A DNA stretch of 64,000 nucleotides from Kutzneria sp. CA-103260 (GTDB taxonomy: Bacteria > Actinomycetota > Actinomycetes > Mycobacteriales > Pseudonocardiaceae): assembly GCF_018263855.1 (NCBI RefSeq), contig NZ_CP073318.1, positions 5,518,001-5,582,000 on the forward strand, read 5' to 3'. Each line of letters starts with the position of its first letter. Within the stretch, counting starts at the first letter, position 1. Positions 18,345 to 26,252 of this stretch are shown here, piece after piece. A program made the translations under genes and the position numbers. The notes beneath the pieces are model-generated. The model searched no databases, was not told where the DNA came from, and saw only the letters and a list, made by a program, of their open reading frames with translations.

Positions 18345-18395
18345 CGAATCGAAGTTACGGTGACGCCGCAGCGTCATAGCGTGGGCAGAAGTCCT
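18345..18395 (-). repeat. Duplicated 3' end of an SDR gene plus flank
   Basis: About 25 bases (18371-18395) repeat the final codons of the SDR gene (G-L-L-P-T-L-stop). The neighbouring TCGAAGTTACGGTGACGCCG repeats the segment downstream of that gene near 17407. This is the scar of a tandem duplication or recombination that left only the tail of a second SDR copy. Confidence 0.6.
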
Positions 18396-18435
18396 CACGC
18401 CAGCCCTGGACACGCGGTAGGGCGGAGCCCGAATC

Positions 18436-19071
18436 TCAGACCGTGACGCTCTCACCGACCTCAAGGGTCGTCAGCGGCACGCCGGTCAGGTCACCAATGA
18501 ACTGTGCGAACGAGGCACCCTCACCTTCGCTCAGCGTGAGGTCGTGGATCTGGATGGAGCGCGACGGCTTTGTGGCCCGCACGAAGTCGATGCCCTCGCC
18601 GAGATTGGTCCACGGGCCACTCGCCGGCACCAGCAGCGTTTGGACCGCGACGCCAGGCACGAAGTAGGAGTCGCCGGGGTGGTACACGGTGTCGTCGATC
18701 AGGTAGGCGAGGTTGGTCATGAGCGGGAGGTCGGCGTGGACGACCGCGTGGTGCTCGCCGAAGACGGCCACATGAAATCCTGCGGCTTCGAAGCTGTCGC
18801 CGGCGGAAGCCGCCACGACACGACCGTCGTGCAAGCCGAGCTCGGTCGCCACGTTTGCGGGTGCCCACACCCGCAGCGATGGCTGCGCATCGAGAGCTGC
18901 CGTCAGGATGCCGGCATCGAAGTGGTCAGGGTGGTCGTGCGTGATGAGTACGGCTGTCGTGCCGGCCACGAGCTCCGCTGAGTTGGGCGTGTACGCCCCC
19001 GGGTCGATCACGAGGGTAGAGGCGTCCTTGGTGAAGACGACGGTGGAGTGCGTGTGTTTCGTGAGTTCCAC
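18436..19071 (-). CDS. MBL-fold metallo-hydrolase
   Basis: 211 residues from the GTG at 19071, which has an AGGA seven bases upstream and gives the family-typical opening VELTKHTHSTVVF. The metal-binding motif THDHPDHFD lies near residue 50, with further histidines at FGEHHAVVH and YHPGDSY. Related soluble proteins of about 210 residues are hydrolases of unknown substrate. Longer starts (ATG at 19116 or beyond) remain possible. Its C-terminal 32 codons are duplicated at 24665-24760 on the other strand. Confidence 0.82.
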   Translation of the reverse strand: MELTKHTHSTVVFTKDASTLVIDPGAYTPNSAELVAGTTAVLITHDHPDHFDAGILTAALDAQPSLRVWAPANVATELGLHDGRVVAASAGDSFEAAGFHVAVFGEHHAVVHADLPLMTNLAYLIDDTVYHPGDSYFVPGVAVQTLLVPASGPWTNLGEGIDFVRATKPSRSIQIHDLTLSEGEGASFAQFIGDLTGVPLTTLEVGESVTV

Positions 19072-19225
19072 GTGGACATCCTGACGAGTTGGTGAATCCG
19101 GAGTACTGCTGACCATGAATTCCGACAACTGGCGACACTGCGGGCTAAGGTCGTAGTGGGCTGCGGTTAGACGGGCGGCCAGCAGACCAACCAACCGCTC
19201 CAAGCGGTTCACACACCAGACCGGC

Positions 19226-19330
19226 TCATCCGGTCACGGTCTTCATCTCACCGACCGGAGCCCAGGTGACGCCCTCCAGGATGTCGTCGGCCGTGGGCGC
19301 CGCCGTGGAGCCGAGGCCGATCGGGTGCCG
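19226..19330 (-). pseudogene. Short C-terminal gene fragment next to AraC promoter
   Basis: A fragment ending PTADDILEGVTWAP-VGEMKTVTG-stop. A divergent relative of the same stretch (MASTADDVQEGVD) occurs on the plus strand at about 21815. The position, divergent from the AraC-type gene, suggests the remains of its target gene. I do not recognise the family. Confidence 0.45.
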
Positions 19331-19430
19331 CTTGTGTTGTGAGGCATGTCGTTACGCTATGTCCGGCCGCTCGTACTGTGAATGATTGACGGTCCGTATT
19401 ACTTGCGCGATAGTACGGCGGTGGTCGATG
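19265..19430. repeat. Inverted repeat, left arm (AraC start and promoter region)
   Basis: This segment recurs in inverted orientation at about 21705-21865. The best-conserved blocks are ACTATCGCGCAAG, TCAATCATTCACAGTA and CATAGCGT (minus-strand reading). It covers the first codons of the AraC gene, the intergenic region and the start of the divergent fragment. Confidence 0.7.
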
Positions 19431-20398
19431 ACCAACTGTCCGAGGCATTGGACCTCGTCGAGGTCCGCGGGGTGGTCCGCGGCATGGTGTCCAGTGGTAT
19501 CGGAGAGCGGGGCCCCTGGGTGGCCCGCGTGTCCACCGCCGTCCCGCTGACATCCTCCGCCGGTTTCCCGCTGAAGTTCTTCGCGATGGTGCGCGGTCGG
19601 GCCCGGCTGTCCACCGACGGCGTGGACGGACCGATCGAGCTCGTGCCGGGCGACGTCGCGATCCTCAACGGCCGGACGTGGGTGCAGATCGAGGGCGGCG
19701 TCGGCGACGGGCCACGCCGCGAGATCCTGCCCGAGGTGGGTTTTTCCTCCGCCCGCCTCATCGGTGCCAACAGTGGCGTGGGCGACCTCATCGTCGCCGG
19801 TCGTGTCGAGCTCAACCAGGCCGGTGACGCGCTGCTGTTGGCGGCGCTTCCGCCGCTGGGGCACATCCGGGCGGCGGCCGACCCCACGGGTGCCATGGGC
19901 GCGAGGCTGCACTGGCTGTTCGAGGAGGTGACCGGGACCCGGCTGGGCTCGGCGTTCGCGATCCGGCAGCACGGGCAACTCCTGCTGCTGGAGGTGCTGC
20001 GGGCCTATGTCGACCAGGCCGAGCTGCCCCCGGGCTGGCTGCGGGTGCTGACCGACGAGCGGCTGCGGCCGGCGCTGCGCCTCATGCACGCCGAACCCGG
20101 AAAGCACTGGGGCCTGGAGGAACTGGCGCGCGAGGCGGCGATGTCGCGGACAACGTTCGCCGAACGCTTCCGCACCGTCGCGGGCGTGCCGCCGCTGGCC
20201 TACCTCAGCCGCTGGCGGATGCTGCTGGCGCGGCGGGCTCTGCGCGTCCGCGACGTCCCCGTTCAGTCGCTGGCAGCCGAACTGGGCTACACGTCGGAGA
20301 GCGCCTTCAGCAACGCGTTCAAACGTGAGGTGGGCGAGTCACCGCTGCACTACCGCCGCCGAGCGCGCGGCGAACTGGCAGCAGCCCGTGCCCAGTGA
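19382..20398 (+). CDS. AraC-family transcriptional regulator (cupin_6 type)
   Basis: 338 residues. An N-terminal cupin-like sensing domain (FFAMVRGRARLSTDG, LVPGDVAILNG) is followed by two C-terminal helix-turn-helix motifs (WGLEELAREAAMSRTTFAER and VQSLAAELGYTSESAFSNAF). Regulators with this layout usually sit next to, and control, an oxidoreductase gene. Here the divergent neighbour is only a fragment, so the target may be lost or may be the MBL/SDR genes further left. The promoter region is duplicated in inverted form at 21.7 kb, together with the first codons of a second AraC copy. Confidence 0.87.
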   Translation: MIDGPYYLRDSTAVVDDQLSEALDLVEVRGVVRGMVSSGIGERGPWVARVSTAVPLTSSAGFPLKFFAMVRGRARLSTDGVDGPIELVPGDVAILNGRTWVQIEGGVGDGPRREILPEVGFSSARLIGANSGVGDLIVAGRVELNQAGDALLLAALPPLGHIRAAADPTGAMGARLHWLFEEVTGTRLGSAFAIRQHGQLLLLEVLRAYVDQAELPPGWLRVLTDERLRPALRLMHAEPGKHWGLEELAREAAMSRTTFAERFRTVAGVPPLAYLSRWRMLLARRALRVRDVPVQSLAAELGYTSESAFSNAFKREVGESPLHYRRRARGELAAARAQ

Positions 20399-20578
20399 GC
20401 TGAGCCGTTGACTCGTTGGCGGTATGTGTCGCGGCGTTGATCAGTTCCCGCAGGGCCGTGGCGGGGCTTTGTCCGATCATGCCCGCCAGCAGCGCCGCAG
20501 CGCGGGCCGTGGAGTCGGCCATCCCGGGATCGCGCGGATCGCCTTGGGCCAGCGGGGAAATCCGGCGCCGCAGGAGCC

Positions 20579-20695
20579 ATGAGTGCTCCAGCGTTGCGGC
20601 TGTTGGCCACGCTGGACGCCGAGTGCGACAGCGTCGATCGCCTCGGCCAGGCCGTGGCCGAAGCATTCCGGAAACACCCTGACCACCCTGGACGT
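20579..20695 (+). mobile_element. IS110-like transposase fragment
   Basis: A short frame reading ALRLLATLDAECDSVDRLGQ followed by AVAEAFRKHPD resembles the middle coiled region of IS110-type transposases (leucine-rich helix, then HPD). No start or catalytic part is present. It directly abuts, and seems to have replaced, the 5' part of the peptidase gene that follows. The bases between the AraC stop and this fragment hold nothing else I recognise. Confidence 0.4.
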
Positions 20696-21677
20696 GGAGG
20701 CGGTGCACGGCATGGCGCCGGACGCGGACATCGTCTCGGTCGGACTGTCCACATGGGAGGGTTCGACGCCGCTGGACAGCGTGGGCTACATCCTCGACCA
20801 CACGCGCGCCAGCATCGTATCGCTGTCGTTGGCGTTCAGCCTCGCGCCCGGCATGCGGATGGCATATGACCAGGCGTTCCAGGAGGGGGCGTCGCAGGGG
20901 GTCGGGTTCTATTTCGCCAGCGGGGACGGCGGCAACGACCGTACCGGGAGCTACCTCAATCCCGCGTCGAGCGGCGGCTGGGAGACCTCGGTTGGTGGCA
21001 CCTCCCTGGCGATCGGCCGCAACGGCAGGCGGGAGTGGGAGACCGGCTGGGGTGACGGGGTGAACACGCTGTCGGCCGACGGCACGTCCTGGCAGCAGCC
21101 GGTCCAGCCGGGCGGGGGCGCGGGCGGCGGTTGGGCGCTGGGCGAGCCGCAGCCGTGGTACCAACGTGGTGTCGTGCCGGTCAAGCTGGCCACGGGGCCT
21201 GACGGCAAGCTGGACCGAGTCGGACCGGATGTCGCCATGGACGCTGATTTCGCGACCGGATTGCTGGTCGGCGGTACAGCCTTGGCCGGTTCGCCGACCA
21301 CGGACCCGAGCACCTGGCGCTATGTCGAGGCCGACTTGGGCGGTACCAGCCTGTCGACCCCGCTGTTCGCCGGTGTGCAGGCGCTGGCCCAGCAAGCTCG
21401 AGGGGGTAAGCCGTTCGGTTTTGCCAACCCGGTGCTCTACCAGCGGGCCCACGGTCCGGCGTTGCGCGACGTCACCACGTACACACTGCCGAACGGCGCG
21501 ACACCCTCCACCGTCGTCCATGGCCGCGGCGGGGTTGCGAAGCTCTACAGCGTGCTCGGCCGGCTGCCCGTGACTCCGCCGAACCCGTTGGTGCCCGAAG
21601 TGGGGTCGGGATTCGACACCGAGACCGGCCTCGGCACCCCGACCGGGGCCTACCCGTGGTCGTTCGTCGGTACCTGA
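20680..21677 (+). pseudogene. N-terminally truncated S53 (sedolisin/kumamolisin-like) peptidase
   Basis: About 330 residues of the catalytic domain remain: TTLDVEAVHGMAPDADI, the oxyanion Asp in FASGDGG, and the nucleophile in GGTSLSTPLFAG. The prodomain, secretion signal and start are missing. The catalytic Glu expected four residues before the Asp of TLD is Leu (LTTLD). The intact 3' end reaches ETGLGTPTGAYPW. Loss of the signal and the Glu makes activity very unlikely. Confidence 0.75.
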
Positions 21678-21704
21678 CCGTGTGGCGGTTCGTACAGCCT
21701 GCCG

Positions 21705-21865
21705 CACCTGAACTATCGCGCAAGAAACACGGATCATCAATCATTCACAGTAAGCGCGTCCGCGCATAGCGTGATGGCACGGCTCACCAGCGGTACCTGT
21801 CGGCTTGGACTTCCCTATGGCATCCACGGCCGACGACGTCCAGGAGGGCGTTGACCCTTTCCGGC
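21705..21865. repeat. Inverted repeat, right arm (second AraC start and promoter)
   Basis: A mirror copy of 19265-19430. Read on the minus strand, 21744-21705 begins MIDDPCFLRDSS, matching the MIDGPYYLRDST start of the intact AraC protein. The promoter block follows, and on the plus strand a fragment with STADDVQEGVD. Only the ends of the copied genes remain. Confidence 0.7.
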
Positions 21866-21916
21866 GTCAGCGGTCACCGCGAGCCCTGGAAATCAGAACA
21901 CGAGGAAATGATAGGC

Positions 21917-22288
21917 ATGAAACTCATCAGGAAGATCGCTGCGGCGGCAGCCATCGGTGCGGCGGTAGTGGCCACGACAGCCCTGGCAGGCCCCGCGTCT
22001 GCCGCGACGACCGCGACGTCGTTCGCGATCGTGAACGGCGCCAGCCCTGGCCTGTGTCTGGACGCCGACGCAAGCAACGGAAACGTCGGCCCGGGCGCCA
22101 ACGTCACGGCGTACCCCTGCAACAACGGCAGCAACCAGCAGTGGATCGCCCCCGGCGACGGGACGTTGCACAACGCCGCCAACACGTCCCTGTGCCTGGA
22201 CGCCAACGCAAGCAACGGAAACGTCGGCTCGGGCGCCCAGGTCACTGCGTGGACCTGCAACAACGGCGCCAACCAGCAGTGGAGCTGA
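21917..22288 (+). CDS. Secreted ricin-type beta-trefoil lectin domain protein
   Basis: 123 residues. The signal peptide MKLIRKIAAAAAIGAAVVAT ends at an ASA-type cleavage site near residue 32. Two lectin repeats follow, each with LCLDANASNGNVG-like and NNGxNQQW motifs (QxW boxes). A full beta-trefoil has three repeats, so it is either short or acts as a dimer. It probably binds carbohydrate outside the cell. The start used here gives the cleanest signal peptide; an ATG nine bases earlier is closer to GAGGA. Confidence 0.85.
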   Translation: MKLIRKIAAAAAIGAAVVATTALAGPASAATTATSFAIVNGASPGLCLDADASNGNVGPGANVTAYPCNNGSNQQWIAPGDGTLHNAANTSLCLDANASNGNVGSGAQVTAWTCNNGANQQWS

Positions 22289-22317
22289 ACAGCTGAAGGC
22301 GCCATTTAGCGTGGCGG

Positions 22318-22344
22318 CCGGGCACCGGTTCATCCGGTGCCCGG
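22318..22344 (+). terminator. Terminator hairpin after the lectin gene
   Basis: CCGGGCACCGG and CCGGTGCCCGG form a perfect 11-bp stem with loop TTCAT, 30 bases past the stop. The remaining bases to 22752 hold no gene I can support. Confidence 0.7.
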
Positions 22345-22752
22345 TCGCGGCACGCCCCCCTTACGCCACCGCGCCAAATCCGACACCCGCGACCCAGGCG
22401 GAACCTCCGAACTGATATGACGCTGCGAAAGACCTGATCGAAACGAAGACCATCACCACATTCGATTGGCCTATCCGACATGGAGGGAAATGTTTCACAT
22501 CGTCACACGCTCGTCACCGCACCCGGCCACAGAACGCGAACCCTCTCGCTGGAACCCCCGCCGTTGCGGTCCTGACCTTCACGCATCGGTCTTCACGACG
22601 GCCGGCGCGAGCGCCGCCACCGTCCACGCCGCGCCCCGCGTGGCTACCGCCAGCAGCACACTCGCCCACGGCCAGCCACGCAGCCGAGCACCGGGCGGCC
22701 TCACCACCAGCCAGAACACCACACCATCCCGCGGCGACGAACTGCAAGAAAC

Positions 22753-23145
22753 TCACAAAACGCCCTCTCGGGACGATTCGCATTGAGCGGCCGGGACGCT
22801 GTCGATGTTCACCTCGACCCAGGTCCGGAGCAGACCGAGCGGGACCGCGGCGCTGAGACCGAGTCGGGTGAGGGCGTACTCGACATGCAGCGGCACGGCG
22901 GGGTAGACGGTCCGGACCACGAGGTCGGACTCCTCAAGACGGCGCAGTGTCTGGGTGAGCACCTTGGGGCTGATCCCCTGCAGACAGCGCTGAAGTTCAC
23001 CGAAGCGGAGCGGACCGTCCTCCAACGCGCCGATGGCCAGCGCGGACCACTTGTTGGCGAGCAGGTCGAGCATGGCGCGGCAGGGACACTGGGCCGCGTA
23101 CACGTCGTGGTCGCTGTGCCTGCCCGTCTGACACTGCGTCGTCAT
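22753..23145 (-). CDS. HxlR-family (winged-helix) transcriptional regulator
   Basis: 130 residues. The HxlR signature is clear: CPCRAMLDLLANKWSALAIG (residues about 19-38), RFGELQRCLQGISPKVLTQT and LTRLGLSAAVPL. Conserved cysteines in the CPC motif are often redox or electrophile sensors in this family. It is divergent from an NADP-dependent quinone-oxidoreductase-like gene, the classic arrangement of an HxlR repressor and its target. Operator-like repeats lie between them. Confidence 0.9.
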   Translation of the reverse strand: MTTQCQTGRHSDHDVYAAQCPCRAMLDLLANKWSALAIGALEDGPLRFGELQRCLQGISPKVLTQTLRRLEESDLVVRTVYPAVPLHVEYALTRLGLSAAVPLGLLRTWVEVNIDSVPAAQCESSREGVL

Positions 23146-23164
23146 TGAACACCCCTCACCAGCA

Positions 23165-23203
23165 TACTTCCCAAAGGGAAGCAGTAACCCTTGCGGGTAA
23201 GTA
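23165..23203. promoter_or_regulatory. Candidate HxlR operator in the divergent promoter
   Basis: The segment starts with TACTT and ends with AAGTA. It contains the perfect palindrome CTTCCCAAAGGGAAG (23167-23181) and a second inverted pair, ACCC-TTGC-GGGT. HxlR regulators bind TACTT/AAGTA-type dyads, so this is the likely control site for both genes. Confidence 0.55.
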
Positions 23204-23284
23204 TATCCCTGCGGATACCGTGGCGATGTACCGAGAAAGGCCGCATAACGGTCTTTCATCACATTTCACCGTAGGAGTTGAAGC

Positions 23285-24256
23285 ATGTCCGCATCCTCGA
23301 TGCGCGCGGCGGTCCAGCACGGTTTCGGCGGTCCGGAAGTGCTGCGGGTCGAGCGGATCCCTCGTCCCGTACCACTACCGACCGAGGTCCTCGTGAGAGT
23401 GCATGCCGCCGGCATCAACCCTGTGGACTGGAAAACCCGCTCCGGCAACGGCATGGCCGGCGTGCTGGGCGAACCGCCGTTCATCCTCGGTTGGGACGTT
23501 TCCGGCGTGGTGGAGGAGACGGGTTTCGGGGTGACCACGCTCAAGCCCGGCGACGAGGTCTACGGCATGCCGTGGTTCCCCCGCGCCGCAGGCGGTTACG
23601 CCGACTACGTCACGGCGCCGGCCCGGCAGTTCGCCCGCAAGCCCGCGACGGTCAGCCACGAGCAGGCCGCCGCCGTGCCGCTGGCCGCTCTCACCGCCTG
23701 GCAGGCATTGGTCGACACCGCCGACGTCAGGCGCGGTCAGCGAGTGTTGATCCACGCGGCCGCGGGCGGCGTCGGGCACTTCGCCGTCCAGTTCGCCAAA
23801 CACCTCGGTGCCCACGTCATCGGCACCGCCAGCCGTGGCCATCATGACTGGCTCACCAAGCTGGGCGCCGACGAACTCATCGACTACACCACCGTCCGCT
23901 TCGAGGACGCCGTCCGCGACGTCGACGTCGTCGTCGACCTGGTCGGCGACGGACACGACAACACCAGCACCCGCTCGCTGAACGTGCTGCGCCCCGGCGG
24001 TCTGATCGTCGCGATCCCGTCCGGCGTCTCCGCCGAACTGCTCGCCGCGGCCGAGGCCAAGGGGATGCGTGCCAGCGCGTTCCTCGTCGAGCCCGACGGA
24101 CCGGCCCTGACTCGGATCGCCGGTCTCATCGACGCCGGAGAGGTGTCGGTGGGGGTCGAAGCGGTCTTCCCACTGGAGCAGGTCGCCGTGGCACACGTGC
24201 GAGGCGAGACCGACCGCACCCGAGGCAAGCTCGTCCTGCGGGTCAAGGAGGACTGA
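23285..24256 (+). CDS. NADP-dependent oxidoreductase (zinc-independent quinone oxidoreductase-like MDR)
   Basis: 323 residues of the medium-chain dehydrogenase/reductase family. The N-terminal GroES-like part reads VRVHAAGINPVDWKTRSG and LGWDVSGVVEE. The nucleotide-binding part has GQRVLIHAAAGGVGHFAVQF near residue 155. There are no structural-zinc cysteines. It should reduce quinones or other electrophiles with NADPH. The divergent HxlR gene is its likely regulator, and the NIPSNAP gene begins one base after its stop. Confidence 0.9.
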   Translation: MSASSMRAAVQHGFGGPEVLRVERIPRPVPLPTEVLVRVHAAGINPVDWKTRSGNGMAGVLGEPPFILGWDVSGVVEETGFGVTTLKPGDEVYGMPWFPRAAGGYADYVTAPARQFARKPATVSHEQAAAVPLAALTAWQALVDTADVRRGQRVLIHAAAGGVGHFAVQFAKHLGAHVIGTASRGHHDWLTKLGADELIDYTTVRFEDAVRDVDVVVDLVGDGHDNTSTRSLNVLRPGGLIVAIPSGVSAELLAAAEAKGMRASAFLVEPDGPALTRIAGLIDAGEVSVGVEAVFPLEQVAVAHVRGETDRTRGKLVLRVKED

Positions 24257-24257
24257 G

Positions 24258-24578
24258 ATGTTCTACGAAATTCGCCGGTACCAGACCCGATCCGGCCGCC
24301 GCGCCGACTGGGTCCGCTATATGGAAGACGTCGTCATCCCGTTTCAGGAGTCGAAGGGCATGTCAGTCACCGCGTCGTTCATCGACGAGGAGGACGCGGA
24401 CGGCTATGTGTGGATCAGACGCTTCGACGACGAGGAGCAGCGCCGTGCGCTCTACACGGCGGTCTACGACAGCGACCGATGGCAGAACGAGATCGCTGCT
24501 GCCATCAGGGAACTGCTGATCCCTGAGAAGTCCGTGGTCACCCGCGCAGTTCCGACACCGAACTCCGGGCTTGGCTGA
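24258..24578 (+). CDS. NIPSNAP-family protein
   Basis: 106 residues with the MFYEIRRYQTRSGRRADWV opening and YVWIRRFDDEEQRRAL of NIPSNAP dimeric alpha-beta-barrel proteins. Bacterial members are small proteins of unknown role, often next to oxidoreductases. It starts one base after the oxidoreductase stop, so it belongs to the same HxlR-controlled operon. Confidence 0.88.
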   Translation: MFYEIRRYQTRSGRRADWVRYMEDVVIPFQESKGMSVTASFIDEEDADGYVWIRRFDDEEQRRALYTAVYDSDRWQNEIAAAIRELLIPEKSVVTRAVPTPNSGLG

Positions 24579-24664
24579 TTTGGTGACGGTCCAGAGTTCG
24601 GCGAGCCGGGCCAGCGCGGCGGCGGTCGGCCCGCCGGCCTCGGACCGGTAGGCACGAGACCGTG

Positions 24665-24760
24665 AGCGAAGGTGGGGGTGCCTCGTTCGCACAGGTCATA
24701 GGTGACCTGACCGGCGTGCCGCTGATGTCCCTTGAGGTCGGTGAGAGCGTCACGGTCTGA
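24665..24760 (+). pseudogene. C-terminal fragment of an MBL hydrolase (duplicate of 18436 gene)
   Basis: 32 codons read SEGGGASFAQVIGDLTGV, then PLMSLEVGESVTV and stop. They match the C-terminus of the intact MBL protein with only a few changes. The fragment precedes the second GPP34 gene, mirroring the left-hand gene order. Confidence 0.75.
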
Positions 24761-24884
24761 GATTCGGACTCCAGCCCCCACACTGGTTGCCCAGGTGGCT
24801 TTGGCGAAGCAACCGTCCACATTGCCGCGATCAACCAATGGCTCTCCACCTCGATACAGGTTCTAGCCCGGGAAGGACGAACAC

Positions 24885-25667
24885 ATGGCTGGCCGGCTGA
24901 CGCTGCCCGAGGAATTCGCGCTGCTCTCGCTCTCCGACACCGGCAAGATGATCGACTCCGTCCAGGCCAAGGTCGGCTGCGACCTGGCCGAACTCGGTGA
25001 ACTCGCGCTGCGCGGCAAACTGCTGCTCCGGCGCAGCCCGCACATGGTGTTTAGCTGGGCCGAGATTCGCCGGGCCATACACGTGATCGACCTGGTCGAT
25101 CCCGCTCCTGTCGGTCTGGCCTGGGCCGACGAACTGCTCGCCGAGTTGGCCAACGAGCCCGAGGCGGTGTCGCTGCGCAAGTTGGTGATACGTCGGCTTC
25201 GGCGGCGCAACGCTTTCCACTGGCATCGTGACGCGCTCGTCGCGCACGGTCTGGTCCGGCACGTGCCCGGCCGCGGGCTGTTCCGGCGGGCGCGGTATCT
25301 CCCGGACCCGACCATGCGGAACAGGTTGATCGACGAGGTTCGCCTGGCCAACGAGATTCTCCAGGACACCAGTGGGGGACGTCGGCTGGACGTGCACACG
25401 AAGTTCCTGTCCGACATGGTGATCCGCAGCGAGTTGGCCAAGAACCTGGGGGTTGTCAAGGACCGTGGTTGGCGCGTGAACGTGATGTTCCTGAACGGCT
25501 TGCTGAACAAGGAGCTGTGGTCCGCACGCCGGCGCGCGCAAGCCCGGGCTCGCGGGATCGGGGCGTTGGACTCCATACCCGAGCCGCTGCGGCAGGCCAG
25601 CGAGGTGTTCGCCAACCTTGTGCCCAAGCGATCTCGCAACCAAGGCGACGGTGCCGACAGTGACTAG
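24885..25667 (+). CDS. GPP34 family protein, copy 2
   Basis: 260 residues, starting MAGRLTLPEEFALLSLSDTGK and carrying LAELGELALRGKLLLRRSP, GLAWADELLAELANE and DPTMRNRLIDEVRLANE. It is clearly homologous to the protein at 16650 but divergent and slightly longer. It forms the right-hand end of the mirror duplication. The start has GGAAGGAC upstream. Function in bacteria is unknown. Confidence 0.85.
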   Translation: MAGRLTLPEEFALLSLSDTGKMIDSVQAKVGCDLAELGELALRGKLLLRRSPHMVFSWAEIRRAIHVIDLVDPAPVGLAWADELLAELANEPEAVSLRKLVIRRLRRRNAFHWHRDALVAHGLVRHVPGRGLFRRARYLPDPTMRNRLIDEVRLANEILQDTSGGRRLDVHTKFLSDMVIRSELAKNLGVVKDRGWRVNVMFLNGLLNKELWSARRRAQARARGIGALDSIPEPLRQASEVFANLVPKRSRNQGDGADSD

Positions 25668-25718
25668 CCGTGGCGGTTCGCGTTCAGCCTGTGAGGCTCG
25701 AAAAGTCGTCGCTGCAGC

Positions 25719-26207
25719 TCAGGATGCGTAGCGGTACTCGTGGATGACTCCCGCGAGAACCCGGGTCCGTACCAGCCTGCGGGCCTCGAAGTCTTGGACG
25801 GCGCAGGGTTGCTCCTGGACATCGGGTGGCAGCTGGCCTCGGGAGCGGTGTGGTCGATGTCTGTTGTAGTGATCCTGGTACTCGGCGAGGACCCGTCGGG
25901 TGTGGGTCTCGTTCGTGACCAAAACGTGGTCGAGGACCTCCCGGCGGATGGCGCCGATCACTCGCTCACAGTGGGCGTTCATCCGCGGAGCTTGGGGTGC
26001 GCTGAGCAGCACGTTCATCTCCTCGGCTGCGAAGACGGCGTCGAAGGAGGCGGTGTACTTGCTGTCGCGGTCGCGGAGGAGGAATCGTAGGGACTCGACG
26101 GGAAGCAGCGGGGAAACCAGGAACGTCTCGGTTCCGACCAGGAAGAACACCAGGTAGAAGCCGAGATAACCGGCTGGTGACGCCTGTCGCGGGCCTGGCT
26201 CGTCCAT
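25719..26207 (-). mobile_element. Transposase fragment (rve family), C-terminal half
   Basis: The DDE core remains from about the second Asp: LRFLLRDRDSKYTASFDAVF, NAHCERVIGAIRREV and the tail GVIHEYRYAS. The N-terminal half and first catalytic Asp are gone, so it cannot be active. It belongs to the same family as the intact gene at 15485. Confidence 0.8.
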
Positions 26208-26252
26208 GCGCTTCCTTTCGTGGACGACGGACGCGTACCGCCAGACGCCTGG

